Origin: DATFQI01 sp963816955
GTDB taxonomy: Bacteria; Actinomycetota; Thermoleophilia; Solirubrobacterales; Solirubrobacteraceae
Reading direction: 5' to 3'
NCBI GenBank assembly: GCA_963816955.1
Contig: CAWFME010000005.1
Location: forward strand, 1,116,001 to 1,180,000
Length of the DNA: 64,000 bases
Shown piece after piece: positions 32,799 to 42,210 of the stretch. Position 1 is the first letter of the stretch; each line of letters starts with the position of its first letter. Position numbers and translations under genes: made by a program. The notes under the pieces were generated by a model that did no database searches, was not told the origin of the DNA, and saw only the letters and a program-made list of their open reading frames with translations.

Positions 32799-35759
32799 GT
32801 GCGGGTCGGCCCGGGAATCGGTGTGTTGGCGGCGGTGCTTGCGCTGAGCGCCCTTCTCGCCGGTTCGGCGCCGGCGCCGGCGCGGACCGCGGACGCGGTG
32901 ACGGCGGCGTCGTGCGCCAAGGAGACCAAGCGGCTCAAGACGTTCCAGCGCGGGATGAAGGCGGCGAAGCGCCGCTTCTTCCGCACGCACCGCGGCGCAA
33001 AGGCGCGCAAGCGCTTCGTCAAGCAGCAGAAGCGCAAGCTCGCCCAGTTGCGCCGCGCACGTAAGCGCTGCCTCGCACGCCCGCCCGTCGTGACGCCGCC
33101 TGCGGCGCCGGCGCCGAGCGTGTCGCCGCCGGCCCAGCCCGCCGCGACGCCCGCCCCGACTGCGACGCCCGCGGCCACGCTCGCCGAGGACGTGATCGCC
33201 GACGTGCTCAGCGAGAAGGCCCGGTTCGAACCCGGCGAGGTCACGACGGAGGACGGGGTCGAGTACGTGCGCACGCAGCTCGAGCTCGAGCTCGAGCCGG
33301 GCGCCACGGTCGCGGAGATGGAGTCGCTGCTGGACCGCCTCGACGCCGAGGTAATCTCCTCCCTGAACGGCGTCGGTCTGCTCACGGTCCGCATCCCGGA
33401 CCCGGGGAGCCTCGCCGCCGCCCGCGCGCTCGTCGCCGGGCTGGCGTCAGATCCGGTGCTGACCGCCGCCCAGCTCGCCACGGTGCCCGTCACCACGGAG
33501 CTGCCCGACACGATCACGCCCGCCGACGCCGGACTCATCCGCCCGCAGCTCGCCTCGCGCGCCGCGCCGGCCTGGAACGCCCGCTCCGGCCTCACCGGGC
33601 GCACGCCGCCGACGCTCGTGATGACGGACTACTTCGGCGGCGGCCCGCCCGGGGCGGAGGTGGCGGTCAGCGAGGTTGCGAGCGACTTCGCCACCGGGAA
33701 CCTCATGGCCCACGGCTACACCGTGCTCGGCATGGCGGCCGCCACCTTCGAGCCGCTCGGCGGGAACCTCGCGGTCGACCAGGCCACGGGCCTGTGGGGC
33801 GGGCCGGACCTGCCGCTGCGGGTCGTCGACCTGCGCACCTCGATCGCCGGCTCAACGCTGGAGGACCGGCTGCTGCAGCTGGTGGGCGGGCTGGCCGGCG
33901 ACGTCGTCGTGTCGACCAGCCTGGCGGCGGGCTGCGCCCCTGCCGGCTGCACGGCCGACGAGATCCGCACGGACGCGCTGCAGTGGATCCAGCGGGTGCG
34001 CGGCGCCGGGCTCGAAGGCCGGTTCCTGCACGTCGTCGCGGCGGGCAACATCTACTCCAACCTGTTGAGCGACACGGACGCCCGATTCGGCAGCGCGTTC
34101 ATCGCCGCGGCCAAGACGCCGTTGTCGGGCGTGGCGAACCTGACGAACACGATCGTGGTCGAGAACACGACCGCATCGGATCCGGCGAACGGCCCGATCC
34201 TGCCCGTGTGCCTCACCAAGTCGTCCAAGCGCGGTGGAGACGTCTCGGCCGTCGGCACCGACATCAAGTCGCTCGGGGCCCCCGGCGTCGCGCGCTCGCT
34301 GTCCGACGGCGGCACCTCGAACGCGGCGCCGCAGGTGGCCGGGGCGGCAGCGTCGCTGTGGGCGTTCGCGCCCGCCCTCACGCCCGCTCAGGTCCGCGCG
34401 AAGTTGGGAGAGACCGCACGGCCCGTCGCCTTGAACACGGCTGCCGACGTGCGCTGCGACGCCGCCACGCAGCCCGCGCCGGGGCTCGACGCCTACGCGG
34501 CCGTTCTCGCGGCCGACGGCGGCGCGCGGGCAGCGGTCCTCGACGCCGACGACACCGGCCAGGCCGCCGGCACGACTCGCTTCGACGAAGACGACCTGAC
34601 CGCGTTCACCGACGCCCTCACGGCGGGCGCCGGCGCCGTCGACTACGGCCGCTTCGACCTCAACGGGGACGGGCGGACCGGCGGGAGCTCCACCGATCGC
34701 GTCGACCTCGACGGGGCGGGGGCTCCGCCGTGGGGCCTGGTCGTACGGGCGGTGGCCGGACTGCCGCTCACGTTCGACGAGCGCGCGGTCACCGACATGG
34801 ACGTCCTCTGCCACGCCGCCCATGGCCCGCTCTATAACGGCGACGTGGCGAGCCGCGACGCCCTTGCCGAGGAGCACTGCGCGCCGCCGGTCTCGATCCA
34901 GGCCGTCCACCCCGCGCAGATCAAGGGCGGCGAGACGCTCACCCTCGCCGTCCGCGCCACGCGCACGGATCGCGGGAGCGCCCAGCCCGGCGTGACGATC
35001 GACCTCGACGTCACCGGCGGGACCGCCACGCCGCTCGACGGCGTGACCGACCAGAACGGCGACTTCACCGCCCAGACGACGATCACCAACGGGGCGTCGC
35101 AGCTCGAGATCGACGTCACGGCACGGGTCGGCGACCGGATCCTCGATGAGGAGACGGTGATCGCGACACGAGCTCCGTCCGCCACGGTGGTGCGTACCTT
35201 CAGCCGCGGCTCGTCGACCGCCTTCGCGACGGCGAACGGCTCGGGCCAGGGCGATCCCGATGTGTCCCCGCCGGGAGTGACGTCGTTCACCGGCACCTCC
35301 TCGATCACCCGCTCCGAGGCGGGCGAGACCGCGACGGGCAACGGAACGATCACGTTCGCGGAGAGCTACTCGGGCGATCAGCTGCTCGGCGCGGCGGTCG
35401 ACATCTCGGGCAGCGCCAGCGCATCCGGGGAGAGGGCCAACGGAGAGGGGGGAGGCGGCTACACGCTGCGCTTCACCGTGGGCGCCGGGGGGATCGCCTA
35501 CGACGTCACCGGGTCCGTCTCGGCGAACGGCAACGACGCACTGTCGTGCATGGTCTCGCGAGGACACTCCTATCTCTTCCGGCAGACGCAGCCGCCGGGG
35601 TTCGTCTACCGGAACTGCGCGCCGAGCGACCCCTCGGACATCGCGTCGAGCGGGCAGCTGGCCGCCGGGAGCTACGAGTTCTACGCGGACGCGATCACGA
35701 ACACCTCCGGGGCCGCAGGCGCCGCGGCTGCGGACGTCGAGCTCACCCTCGGGCCCTAG
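32799..35759 (+). CDS. Giant secreted subtilase-like protein with basic N-module and EF-hand/dockerin-like motifs (copy 1)
   Basis: 986 residues. Signal peptide (about 1-30), then a Lys/Arg-rich helical module bounded by cysteines (CAKETKRLKTFQRGMKAAK ... RKRC, about 38-93), a Pro/Ala linker, an inhibitor-like alpha/beta region (VEYVRTQLELELEPGA), and a divergent S8 peptidase core: D277 in VMTDYF, H305 in AHGYTVLGM, oxyanion N417 in VAAGN and nucleophile S507 in GGTSNAAPQVAG. Then calcium-binding DADDTG and DLNGDGRTGG (D620) motifs in a dockerin-like pair, an Ig-like domain (SIQAVHPAQIKGGETLTLAV) and a beta-rich tail. The Asp and His motifs are atypical for subtilases, so activity is likely but unproven. 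A close paralogue follows. Confidence 0.82.
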   Translation: MRVGPGIGVLAAVLALSALLAGSAPAPARTADAVTAASCAKETKRLKTFQRGMKAAKRRFFRTHRGAKARKRFVKQQKRKLAQLRRARKRCLARPPVVTPPAAPAPSVSPPAQPAATPAPTATPAATLAEDVIADVLSEKARFEPGEVTTEDGVEYVRTQLELELEPGATVAEMESLLDRLDAEVISSLNGVGLLTVRIPDPGSLAAARALVAGLASDPVLTAAQLATVPVTTELPDTITPADAGLIRPQLASRAAPAWNARSGLTGRTPPTLVMTDYFGGGPPGAEVAVSEVASDFATGNLMAHGYTVLGMAAATFEPLGGNLAVDQATGLWGGPDLPLRVVDLRTSIAGSTLEDRLLQLVGGLAGDVVVSTSLAAGCAPAGCTADEIRTDALQWIQRVRGAGLEGRFLHVVAAGNIYSNLLSDTDARFGSAFIAAAKTPLSGVANLTNTIVVENTTASDPANGPILPVCLTKSSKRGGDVSAVGTDIKSLGAPGVARSLSDGGTSNAAPQVAGAAASLWAFAPALTPAQVRAKLGETARPVALNTAADVRCDAATQPAPGLDAYAAVLAADGGARAAVLDADDTGQAAGTTRFDEDDLTAFTDALTAGAGAVDYGRFDLNGDGRTGGSSTDRVDLDGAGAPPWGLVVRAVAGLPLTFDERAVTDMDVLCHAAHGPLYNGDVASRDALAEEHCAPPVSIQAVHPAQIKGGETLTLAVRATRTDRGSAQPGVTIDLDVTGGTATPLDGVTDQNGDFTAQTTITNGASQLEIDVTARVGDRILDEETVIATRAPSATVVRTFSRGSSTAFATANGSGQGDPDVSPPGVTSFTGTSSITRSEAGETATGNGTITFAESYSGDQLLGAAVDISGSASASGERANGEGGGGYTLRFTVGAGGIAYDVTGSVSANGNDALSCMVSRGHSYLFRQTQPPGFVYRNCAPSDPSDIASSGQLAAGSYEFYADAITNTSGAAGAAAADVELTLGP

Positions 35760-35790
35760 GGACCACGATGCAGATGCGAGAGAGTTGACC

Positions 35791-38700
35791 ATGGCGCTCC
35801 GGGCGATACCGTGCCTCGCGGTCTTGGCGCTGGCCGTGCTCGTCGCCCTGCCGACCGCCTCGTCGGCGCACGTGCCCGATGCCGTCGCGGCAGCGACCTG
35901 CGCGAAGGAGACGAAGCGCCTGAAGGCGTTCCAGCGCGGGATGAAGGCGGCCAAGAAGCGCTTCTTCCGCACCCACCGCTCGGCGAAGGCGCGCAAACGC
36001 TTCGTCGCCCGCCAGAAGCGGACGCTGGCGGCCCGCAAGCGGGCGTTGCGGCGCTGCCGTGCGGCCGTCGTGGCGCCGCCCGCACCGGCGCCGGCACCGG
36101 TCCCCGCGCCGCCCGCACCCGGCCCCTCGCCTGGTCCGACTCCCGGGCCGACGCCCGCGCCGGAGCCGCTGGCGCGCGATGTCATCGAGGACGTCGTCAG
36201 CTCGGCCGCAGAGTTCGCCCCGGGTGAGGTCTCGACGGAGGACGGGGTCGAGTACGTGCGCACGCAGCTCGAGCTCGAGCTGGCCCCCGGCGCAACCGCT
36301 GCCGAGATGGACGCGTTGCTGGACCGGCTCGACGCCGAGGTCGTGTCCTCGCTGGACGGGGTCGGGATCCTCACGGTCCGCATCCCGGACCCCGGTTCGC
36401 TGGCCGCGCTGCGGACGCTCGTGGCCGGTCTGGCCGGCGCGCCCGGGCTCGCCCACGCCGACCTCGCGACCGTGCCGGTCACCACCGAGCTGCCCGACAT
36501 CCAGCCCGCCGACGCCGGGCTGCTCAGGCCCCAGCTGGCCTCGCGCGCCGCCGCGATGTGGAACGCGCGCGGCGGGCTCGACGGCGCGGCGCCCACGCTG
36601 CTGCTGGCCGACTACTTCGGCGCCGGCCCTCCCGGCCCCGAGGTCGCGGTCGCCGAGGTGGCGAGCGACTTCGCGACGGGCAACCCGCACATGCACGGCT
36701 ACACGGTGCTCGGTATGGCCGCGGGGACCTTCGACTCCGGCGCCGTGGCCAATCTCTCCGCCGACCGCGTGGCCGGCATGTGGGCGGGCCCGGACCTGCC
36801 GCTGCGCGTGATCGACCTGCGCTTCAGCGTCGCCGGCTCGACGTTGCACGACCGGATACTGCAGCGCGTCGGGGCGATCGCCGGCGACGTCGTGGTCAGC
36901 ACCAGCGTGGCCGACGGCTGCGCCCCCGCGGGCTGCACCGTGGAGGAGATCCACCGCGACGCGCTGCAGTGGATCCGGCGCGTCCGCGAGAGCGGGCTCG
37001 AGGACCGCTTCCTGCACGTCTCCGCCGCCGGCAACATCTACTCGAACCTGCCGAACGACATCTCCGCCTGGCGCGGCGCCGCGGTCAACGCGGCCGCGCT
37101 GATCCCGCTGCCCGGCGGCGTGCAGAACCTCACGAACACGATCGTCGTGGAGAACACGACGGCGTCGGACCCTGCGGACGGCCCGATCGCGCCGGTCTGC
37201 CTGACCGCCACCTCCAAGCGCGGGGGCCACATCTCCGCGGTCGGCAACGACATCAAGTCGTTCGGCGCCCCGGGCGTGTTCCGCAACCTGCCGGAGGGCG
37301 GCACGTCCAACGCCGCGCCGCAGGTGTCGGGCACGGCGGCGACGGTGTGGGCGCTCGCGCCGGGGCGCACCCCCGCCCAGGTGGCCGCGATCCTGCGCTC
37401 CACCGCCCGGCCGGTCGACGACTCGGACGCGGACGATCCGCGCTGCGGCGACGCGCCGGCGGCGCCCGCGCTGGACGCCTACGCAGCGACGCTCGCCGCC
37501 GACGGCGCGGCGAACTCGCCCGCCAGGGACGCCGTCCTCGACGCCGATGGGGACGGCGACTTCGACGAGCAGGACCTCGAGGACTTCCGCGATGGCTTCA
37601 TCGCCTCGGCGGGCGACGGCGTCGTCGACCTCGACTACGGGCGCTTCGACCTCAACGGCGACGGCTACACGGGCGGCGGGCGCGACCGGTTCGACCTCGA
37701 CGCGTCCTCGCCGCCGGCCTGGACCTTCAGCCGCCGGCGCGAGGTGCTCGGGCTCGAAGTGCTCCACGACGAGGAGCGCGTGCGCGACCTCGACATCCTC
37801 TGCCACGAGGCGCACGGGCCGCTCTACACCGGCGACGTCACCACGCGCGACACGATGGCGGAGCAGTACTGCGTCCCGCAGGTCGAGATCGAGGTCGACC
37901 CGGCGTTCCCGTCGACGCTGCAGCCCGGCCAGAGCGCCCCGCTGCGGATCGTGGCCCGCCGCTCCGACCTGACCGACGACACGGTCTCCCAGCAGCCCGG
38001 CGTGCACCTCACCTTCCAGGCCGCCAGCGGCACGGTCACGCCCGCGAGCGGGCTGACGGGCCAGGACGGCGCCTTCACGGCGACGGCGGCGCCCGGCGCG
38101 ACGGGTGCCTTCGAGGCGACGGTGATCGCGCGCGCGGGCGAGACGGGCCCGGAGCTCGACCGGCTGACCGTCAGCGCCTCGGGCCAGGCCGCGGGTCAGG
38201 TCACAGGCGTGGCGGTGAGCGCGGAGGTCCGCGCCTACGCCGAGGCGTGCGCCGGCCGGGACGGCGAGGGCTGCACGATCGAGCACAAGGAGCAGCGGCG
38301 CGACCGGACCACCTTCGGCGCGTTCTCGGAGAGCGCCGCAGCGGCGGAGGACGAGCAGGGCACCGCCGGGTTCTACGAGGGCAACGCCGCCAGCGCCGAC
38401 TCGAGCGCCACGCAGACCTCGGAGCTGCGCGCCGTTGCCGCCCCGCCGGAGATCGTCGCGAGCGGATCGGCCGCCGGCACGACGGTGCGCACCTTCGGCG
38501 CGGAGCAGGCCGCGTGGTCCGCGGTCAACGGGCACTCCAGCGTGTTCATGCGGTTCACGGTCGTCGGCGCGGCGGTGCCCTACGCCGCTTCCGGCACGCT
38601 CGTCTCGGGAACGGCGGGTGCCGGCAACGGAAGCTTCATCCTGTACCGGACGAGCGGCGGCTTCCTGCAGATCGAGCGGTTCCAGAACCAGGCCTTCGAT

Positions 38701-38817
38701 GTCAGCGGCACGCTGCCCCCCGGCACGTACGAGGTGGGCTCGGGCGCCTCGTGCTCGTCGGACCAGCCCGTCTCCTGCACGGCCTCCTTCGACCTCAGCT
38801 TCGACATCGACCCCTGA
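35791..38817 (+). CDS. Giant secreted subtilase-like protein with basic N-module and EF-hand/dockerin-like motifs (copy 2)
   Basis: 1008 residues, tandem paralogue of the preceding gene, 31 bp after its stop. Same order: signal peptide, Cys-bounded basic module (CAKETKRLKAFQRGMKAAKK ... RRC), Pro linker, S8-like core with D274 (LLADYF), H302 (MHGYTVLGM), AAGN, and S506 (GGTSNAAPQVSG), calcium motifs DADGDGDFDEQDL and DLNGDGYTGG, an Ig-like region, and a different C-terminal beta tail. ATG 35791 is preferred over the in-frame TTG at 35785. The N-terminal half and peptidase core are much more alike than the tails, indicating duplication followed by tail divergence. Confidence 0.82.
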   Translation: MALRAIPCLAVLALAVLVALPTASSAHVPDAVAAATCAKETKRLKAFQRGMKAAKKRFFRTHRSAKARKRFVARQKRTLAARKRALRRCRAAVVAPPAPAPAPVPAPPAPGPSPGPTPGPTPAPEPLARDVIEDVVSSAAEFAPGEVSTEDGVEYVRTQLELELAPGATAAEMDALLDRLDAEVVSSLDGVGILTVRIPDPGSLAALRTLVAGLAGAPGLAHADLATVPVTTELPDIQPADAGLLRPQLASRAAAMWNARGGLDGAAPTLLLADYFGAGPPGPEVAVAEVASDFATGNPHMHGYTVLGMAAGTFDSGAVANLSADRVAGMWAGPDLPLRVIDLRFSVAGSTLHDRILQRVGAIAGDVVVSTSVADGCAPAGCTVEEIHRDALQWIRRVRESGLEDRFLHVSAAGNIYSNLPNDISAWRGAAVNAAALIPLPGGVQNLTNTIVVENTTASDPADGPIAPVCLTATSKRGGHISAVGNDIKSFGAPGVFRNLPEGGTSNAAPQVSGTAATVWALAPGRTPAQVAAILRSTARPVDDSDADDPRCGDAPAAPALDAYAATLAADGAANSPARDAVLDADGDGDFDEQDLEDFRDGFIASAGDGVVDLDYGRFDLNGDGYTGGGRDRFDLDASSPPAWTFSRRREVLGLEVLHDEERVRDLDILCHEAHGPLYTGDVTTRDTMAEQYCVPQVEIEVDPAFPSTLQPGQSAPLRIVARRSDLTDDTVSQQPGVHLTFQAASGTVTPASGLTGQDGAFTATAAPGATGAFEATVIARAGETGPELDRLTVSASGQAAGQVTGVAVSAEVRAYAEACAGRDGEGCTIEHKEQRRDRTTFGAFSESAAAAEDEQGTAGFYEGNAASADSSATQTSELRAVAAPPEIVASGSAAGTTVRTFGAEQAAWSAVNGHSSVFMRFTVVGAAVPYAASGTLVSGTAGAGNGSFILYRTSGGFLQIERFQNQAFDVSGTLPPGTYEVGSGASCSSDQPVSCTASFDLSFDIDP

Positions 38818-38831
38818 CGGCGGGCACGGGG

Positions 38832-38855
38832 TACGATTGACCCGTCAGTCAATCG
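38832..38855 (+). promoter_or_regulatory. Promoter with TetR-like operator
   Basis: CGATTGAC (38834-38841) and GTCAATCG (38848-38855) form a perfect 8-bp inverted repeat with a 6-nt spacer, overlapping a -10 TACGAT (38832-38837). GAGGAG follows as ribosome site for the thiolase. Such TTGAC..GTCAA palindromes are typical targets of TetR-family regulators of acyl-CoA metabolism; the regulator is not in this window. Confidence 0.6.
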
Positions 38856-38865
38856 AGGAGCCAAG

Positions 38866-40014
38866 ATGCCTGAAGCCGTCATCGTCGACGCCATCCGCAC
38901 GCCGATCGGGCGCGCGGTCAAGGGATCCCTGAAGGACGTCCGGGCGGACGACCTCGCCGCGGCGCCGCTCAAGGCGCTCGTCGACCGCAACCCCGAGGTC
39001 GATTTCGCGCAGACGGACGACATCATGATGGGCTGCGGCTTCCAGGCCGGCGAGCAGGGCGCCAACGTCGGCCGCAACGCCGCGCTGCTCGCGGGCATCG
39101 ACCATCACGTGCCCGCCACGACGGTCAACCGCTTCTGCGCCTCCTCGCTGCAGACGATCCGGATGGCCTTCCACGCGATCAAGGCGGGGGAGGGCGACCA
39201 GTACATCGCCGCCGGCACCGAGGCCGTGTCCCGCTTCCCCGCCGCCGAGTCGTGGGAGTTCCACCCCAAGCTCAACGGCTCCGAGGGCTCGCTGTTCGAC
39301 GTATACATCCCGATGGGCATGACGGCCGAGAACGTCGCCGATCGCTGCAAGGTCAGCCGCGAGGCGCAGGACGAGTGGGCCGCGACCTCCCAGCAGCGCG
39401 CGGTCGCCGCGCGCGACGGCGGCCACTTCGACGCCGAGATCGTCGCCGTGACGACGCCCGACGGCACCGAGGTCACGCGCGACGACGGCCCGCGGCCCGG
39501 CACCACGACCGAGAAGCTCGCCGAGCTCAAGCCGGCCTTCAAGCCCGACGGCACCGTGACGGCCGGCAACGCGTGCCCGCTCAACGACGGCGCCGCCGCC
39601 GTGCTCGTGATGTCGGAGGAGCGCGCCGAGGAGCTCGGCCTCAAGCCGCGCGCCCGCATCATCGCCTCCTCCGTGGCCGCGATCCGGCCCGAGATCATGG
39701 GCCTCGGCCCGATCCCGGCGGTCAAGGCCGTGCTCGAGCAGGCCGGCATGACGATCGACGACATCGACGTGCTCGAGCTCAACGAGGCGTTCGCCGCCCA
39801 GGTCGTCCCGTGCCGCGACGAGTGGGGCATCGACCCCGAGAAGCTCAACCCGTTCGGCGGCGCGATCGCGCTCGGCCACCCGTTCGGCATGACCGGCGCG
39901 CGGATCATGACCACGCTGCTCAACAACCTCGACGCGCTCGACGGCACGATCGGCCTCGAGACGATGTGCGTCGCCGGCGGGATGGGGCAGGCCATGGTGA
40001 TCGAGAGGCTGTGA
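38866..40014 (+). CDS. Thiolase (acetyl-CoA C-acyltransferase)
   Basis: A 382-residue thiolase that cleaves 3-ketoacyl-CoA with CoA or runs in the condensing direction. The acylated cysteine is in TTVNRFCASSLQTIR; the second cysteine lies in LETMCVAGGMGQAM and the active histidine in ALGHPFGMTGAR. N-terminal VDAIRTPIGRAVKGSLKD is typical for FadA/AtoB-type enzymes. A clear ribosome site (GAGGAG) and TetR-like operator precede it, pointing to induction by an acyl-CoA or fatty acid. No FadB partner is adjacent. Confidence 0.94.
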   Translation: MPEAVIVDAIRTPIGRAVKGSLKDVRADDLAAAPLKALVDRNPEVDFAQTDDIMMGCGFQAGEQGANVGRNAALLAGIDHHVPATTVNRFCASSLQTIRMAFHAIKAGEGDQYIAAGTEAVSRFPAAESWEFHPKLNGSEGSLFDVYIPMGMTAENVADRCKVSREAQDEWAATSQQRAVAARDGGHFDAEIVAVTTPDGTEVTRDDGPRPGTTTEKLAELKPAFKPDGTVTAGNACPLNDGAAAVLVMSEERAEELGLKPRARIIASSVAAIRPEIMGLGPIPAVKAVLEQAGMTIDDIDVLELNEAFAAQVVPCRDEWGIDPEKLNPFGGAIALGHPFGMTGARIMTTLLNNLDALDGTIGLETMCVAGGMGQAMVIERL

Positions 40015-40036
40015 ACGTCGCCTGGCGGGCGAAACC

Positions 40037-40498
40037 ATGAAGATCTTGTTCGTCTGCATGGGCAACATCTGCCGCTCGCCCACCGCGGAGGGCGTGATGC
40101 GGCGGCTGCTGCGCGACGAGGGCCTCGAGGACGAGATCCAGATCGACAGCGCCGGGACGGGCGGGTGGCACGTGGGCAACCCGCCCGACGAGCGCGCGAC
40201 CGAGGCGGCGCGCCGGCGCGGGATCACGCTCGAGGGCGCCGCGCGGCAGGTCCGCCCGAGCGACTTCGAGGACTACGACCTGCTGCTGGCCGCCGACCGG
40301 GAGAACCTCGCGGACCTGCGTGCGATCGCGCCCGACGACGAGGCGCGCGCCAAGGTCCGGCTGCTGCGCGAGTTCGATCCCGGCTCCCACGGGGACCTCG
40401 ACGTTCCCGACCCCTACTACGGCGGCCCTGGCGGCTTCGAGGAGGTGCTCGACCTGGTCGAGGCCGCCTGTCGCGGCCTGCTCGCCGCGGTGCGGTGA
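40037..40498 (+). CDS. Low-molecular-weight protein tyrosine phosphatase
   Basis: 153 residues. The P-loop near the N-terminus, VCMGNICRSPTAEG, gives the C7-x5-R13 signature of LMW-PTPs, and the general acid aspartate is in VPDPYYGG. It removes phosphate from tyrosine or arginine residues of proteins. It overlaps the fructosamine kinase gene by GTGA, a pairing that suggests co-expression but no shared pathway that I can name. Confidence 0.95.
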   Translation: MKILFVCMGNICRSPTAEGVMRRLLRDEGLEDEIQIDSAGTGGWHVGNPPDERATEAARRRGITLEGAARQVRPSDFEDYDLLLAADRENLADLRAIAPDDEARAKVRLLREFDPGSHGDLDVPDPYYGGPGGFEEVLDLVEAACRGLLAAVR

Positions 40499-41355
40499 GC
40501 CTGGAGGACGCGATCGGGGCCGCGGCGGGCGCGCCCGTCACCGGCAGCCGGCGCGTGTCCGGCGGCTCGATCAACGAGGCGCTGCAGGTGGTGCTCGCCG
40601 ACGGCCGCACGGCGTTCGTGAAGACCCGGCCCGACCCGCGGCCCGGCGAGTACGCCGCCGAGGCAGCCTCCCTGGCCTGGCTGGCCGAGCCGGGTGCCGT
40701 GCGCGTGCCCGCGGTGATCGCCTCGGGCGAGGCCTTCCTCGCGCTGGAGTGGGTCGAATCGGGCGCCCTCGACGCGGCCGGCGAGGAGGCGCTCGGGCGC
40801 GGCCTGGCGGCGATGCACGCGGCGGGCGCGGCCGCCTTCGGCGCCTTCCACGACGCGGCGCCCGAGCTGCACATCGGCCCGCTCGGCTTCGACGCGACGC
40901 CCGCCGGGGAGTGGCCCGCGTTCTACGCCGAGCGGCTCGTGCGGCCGCTGATCGCGCAGGCGGTCGAGCGCGGCTCGCTCTCCCGCGGCGGCGCCGAGGC
41001 GGTCGGCCGCGCGTGCGACCGGATCGACGAGCTGGCCGGCCCGGCCGAGCCACCCGCACGCCTGCACGGCGACCTCTGGAGCGGCAACGTGATGGCCGGC
41101 GCCGACGGCTGCGCCTGGCTGATCGACCCGATCGCCTACGGCGGCCATCGCGAGGTGGACCTCGCGATGCTGCGGCTGTTCGGCGGCCCGTCGCGGCGCG
41201 TCTTCGACGCCTACCGCGAGGCGGCGCCGCTCGCCGAGGGCCACGAGGAGCGCGTCGAGCTGTGGCAGCTGTTCCCGCTGATGGTCCACGCCGTGCTGTT
41301 CGGCGGCGGCTACGGAGGCTCGGCCGAGGCGGTCGCCCGCCGCTACGTGGGGTAG
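40495..41355 (+). CDS. Fructosamine kinase family protein
   Basis: A 286-residue kinase of the FN3K/aminoglycoside phosphotransferase fold. Visible: the N-terminal VSGGSINEALQVVLADGR (nucleotide loop), FVKTRPDP with the ATP lysine, the catalytic LHGDLWSGNVM, and the metal-binding WLIDPIAYGGHREVDLAM. It would phosphorylate ketosamines (glycated amines) for repair. GTG 40495 shares GTGA with the previous stop; no longer start is sensible. Confidence 0.92.
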   Translation: MSLEDAIGAAAGAPVTGSRRVSGGSINEALQVVLADGRTAFVKTRPDPRPGEYAAEAASLAWLAEPGAVRVPAVIASGEAFLALEWVESGALDAAGEEALGRGLAAMHAAGAAAFGAFHDAAPELHIGPLGFDATPAGEWPAFYAERLVRPLIAQAVERGSLSRGGAEAVGRACDRIDELAGPAEPPARLHGDLWSGNVMAGADGCAWLIDPIAYGGHREVDLAMLRLFGGPSRRVFDAYREAAPLAEGHEERVELWQLFPLMVHAVLFGGGYGGSAEAVARRYVG

Positions 41356-41364
41356 GACTCCCGC

Positions 41365-42093
41365 ATGGACCTGGGGATCGAGGGACGGACGGCGGTCGTG
41401 ACCGGTGCGAGCCGCGGGATCGGCGCGGCGACGGTGGCGCTGCTGGAGGCCGAGGGCGCGCGCGTGGTGGGCGTCTCGCGCGCCACGGGCGTCGACGTCA
41501 CCGCGCCGGACGCTGCGGAGCGGATCGCCGAGCTGGCCGGCGCGCCGGTCGACATCCTCGTCAACAACGCGGGCACGAGCTTCGCCAAGCCGCTCGGCGA
41601 GCTCACGGACGCCGACTGGAACGGCCAGTGGGAGCTGCACGTGCTCGCCTCGATGCGGTTGATGCGCGCGTTCGCCCCGGGGATGGCCGAGCGCGGCTGG
41701 GGCCGGATCGTCAACGTCGCCTCCTCGGCCGGCAAGCGCCCCTCGCTGACCAACGCGGCCTACTCCGTCACCAAGGCGGCGCAGCTCTCGCTCTCCCGCG
41801 TGTTCGCGGACACGTACGCGGCGCAGGGCGTGCTCGTCAACGCGGTGGCGCCCGGAGCGGTCGCGAGCAGCCTGTGGATGGACGAGGGCGGGCTCGCCGA
41901 CCAGACCGCCGCCGCGCGCGGCCTCAGCCGCGAGCAGGCGATCGCGGCCCAGGAGGACAAGATCCCGCTCGGGCGCTACGCGACCGTCGAGGAGATCGCG
42001 AGCGTCGTGGCCTTCCTGTGCTCCGAGCGTGCGTCGATGGTCACCGGCGCGGCCTGGTCGGTCGACGGCGGCACGGTCGCCACGATCGTTTGA
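41365..42093 (+). CDS. SDR family oxidoreductase
   Basis: A 242-residue classical short-chain dehydrogenase. Cofactor loop TGASRGIGAATVALLEAEGA, NNAGTS, catalytic serine strand VNVASSAGK and YSVTKAA (Tyr-x3-Lys), then the VNAVAPGAV loop and the C-terminal SMVTGAAWSVDGG. Substrate unknown. It is 9 bp after the fructosamine kinase gene, so likely in the same transcript as the phosphatase and kinase. Confidence 0.93.
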   Translation: MDLGIEGRTAVVTGASRGIGAATVALLEAEGARVVGVSRATGVDVTAPDAAERIAELAGAPVDILVNNAGTSFAKPLGELTDADWNGQWELHVLASMRLMRAFAPGMAERGWGRIVNVASSAGKRPSLTNAAYSVTKAAQLSLSRVFADTYAAQGVLVNAVAPGAVASSLWMDEGGLADQTAAARGLSREQAIAAQEDKIPLGRYATVEEIASVVAFLCSERASMVTGAAWSVDGGTVATIV

Positions 42094-42117
42094 CTTGTCG
42101 CTGCGCTGACGTCACGG

Positions 42118-42147
42118 TTGGTGCATCTCACCGCTCGCGACTACCTT
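42118..42147 (+). promoter_or_regulatory. Candidate promoter for the LamG cassette
   Basis: TTGGTG (42118-42123) and TACCTT (42142-42147) are separated by 18 bp, 63 bp before the chosen GTG start. An 8-bp palindrome TGACGTCA sits just upstream (42107-42114). Confidence 0.3.
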
Positions 42148-42210
42148 CCGGTCCGTCCGGACGGGAGCCGGATGGCGGGCGATCTCGCGCGAGTGTGGAC
42201 GGAGGCTTCG

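Noticed and set aside
33852..36596. Long minus-strand open frames opposite the tandem subtilase-like genes
   Set aside because: Their translation mirrors the coding strand codon bias and has no recognisable domain; the plus-strand proteins have signal peptides and catalytic motifs.
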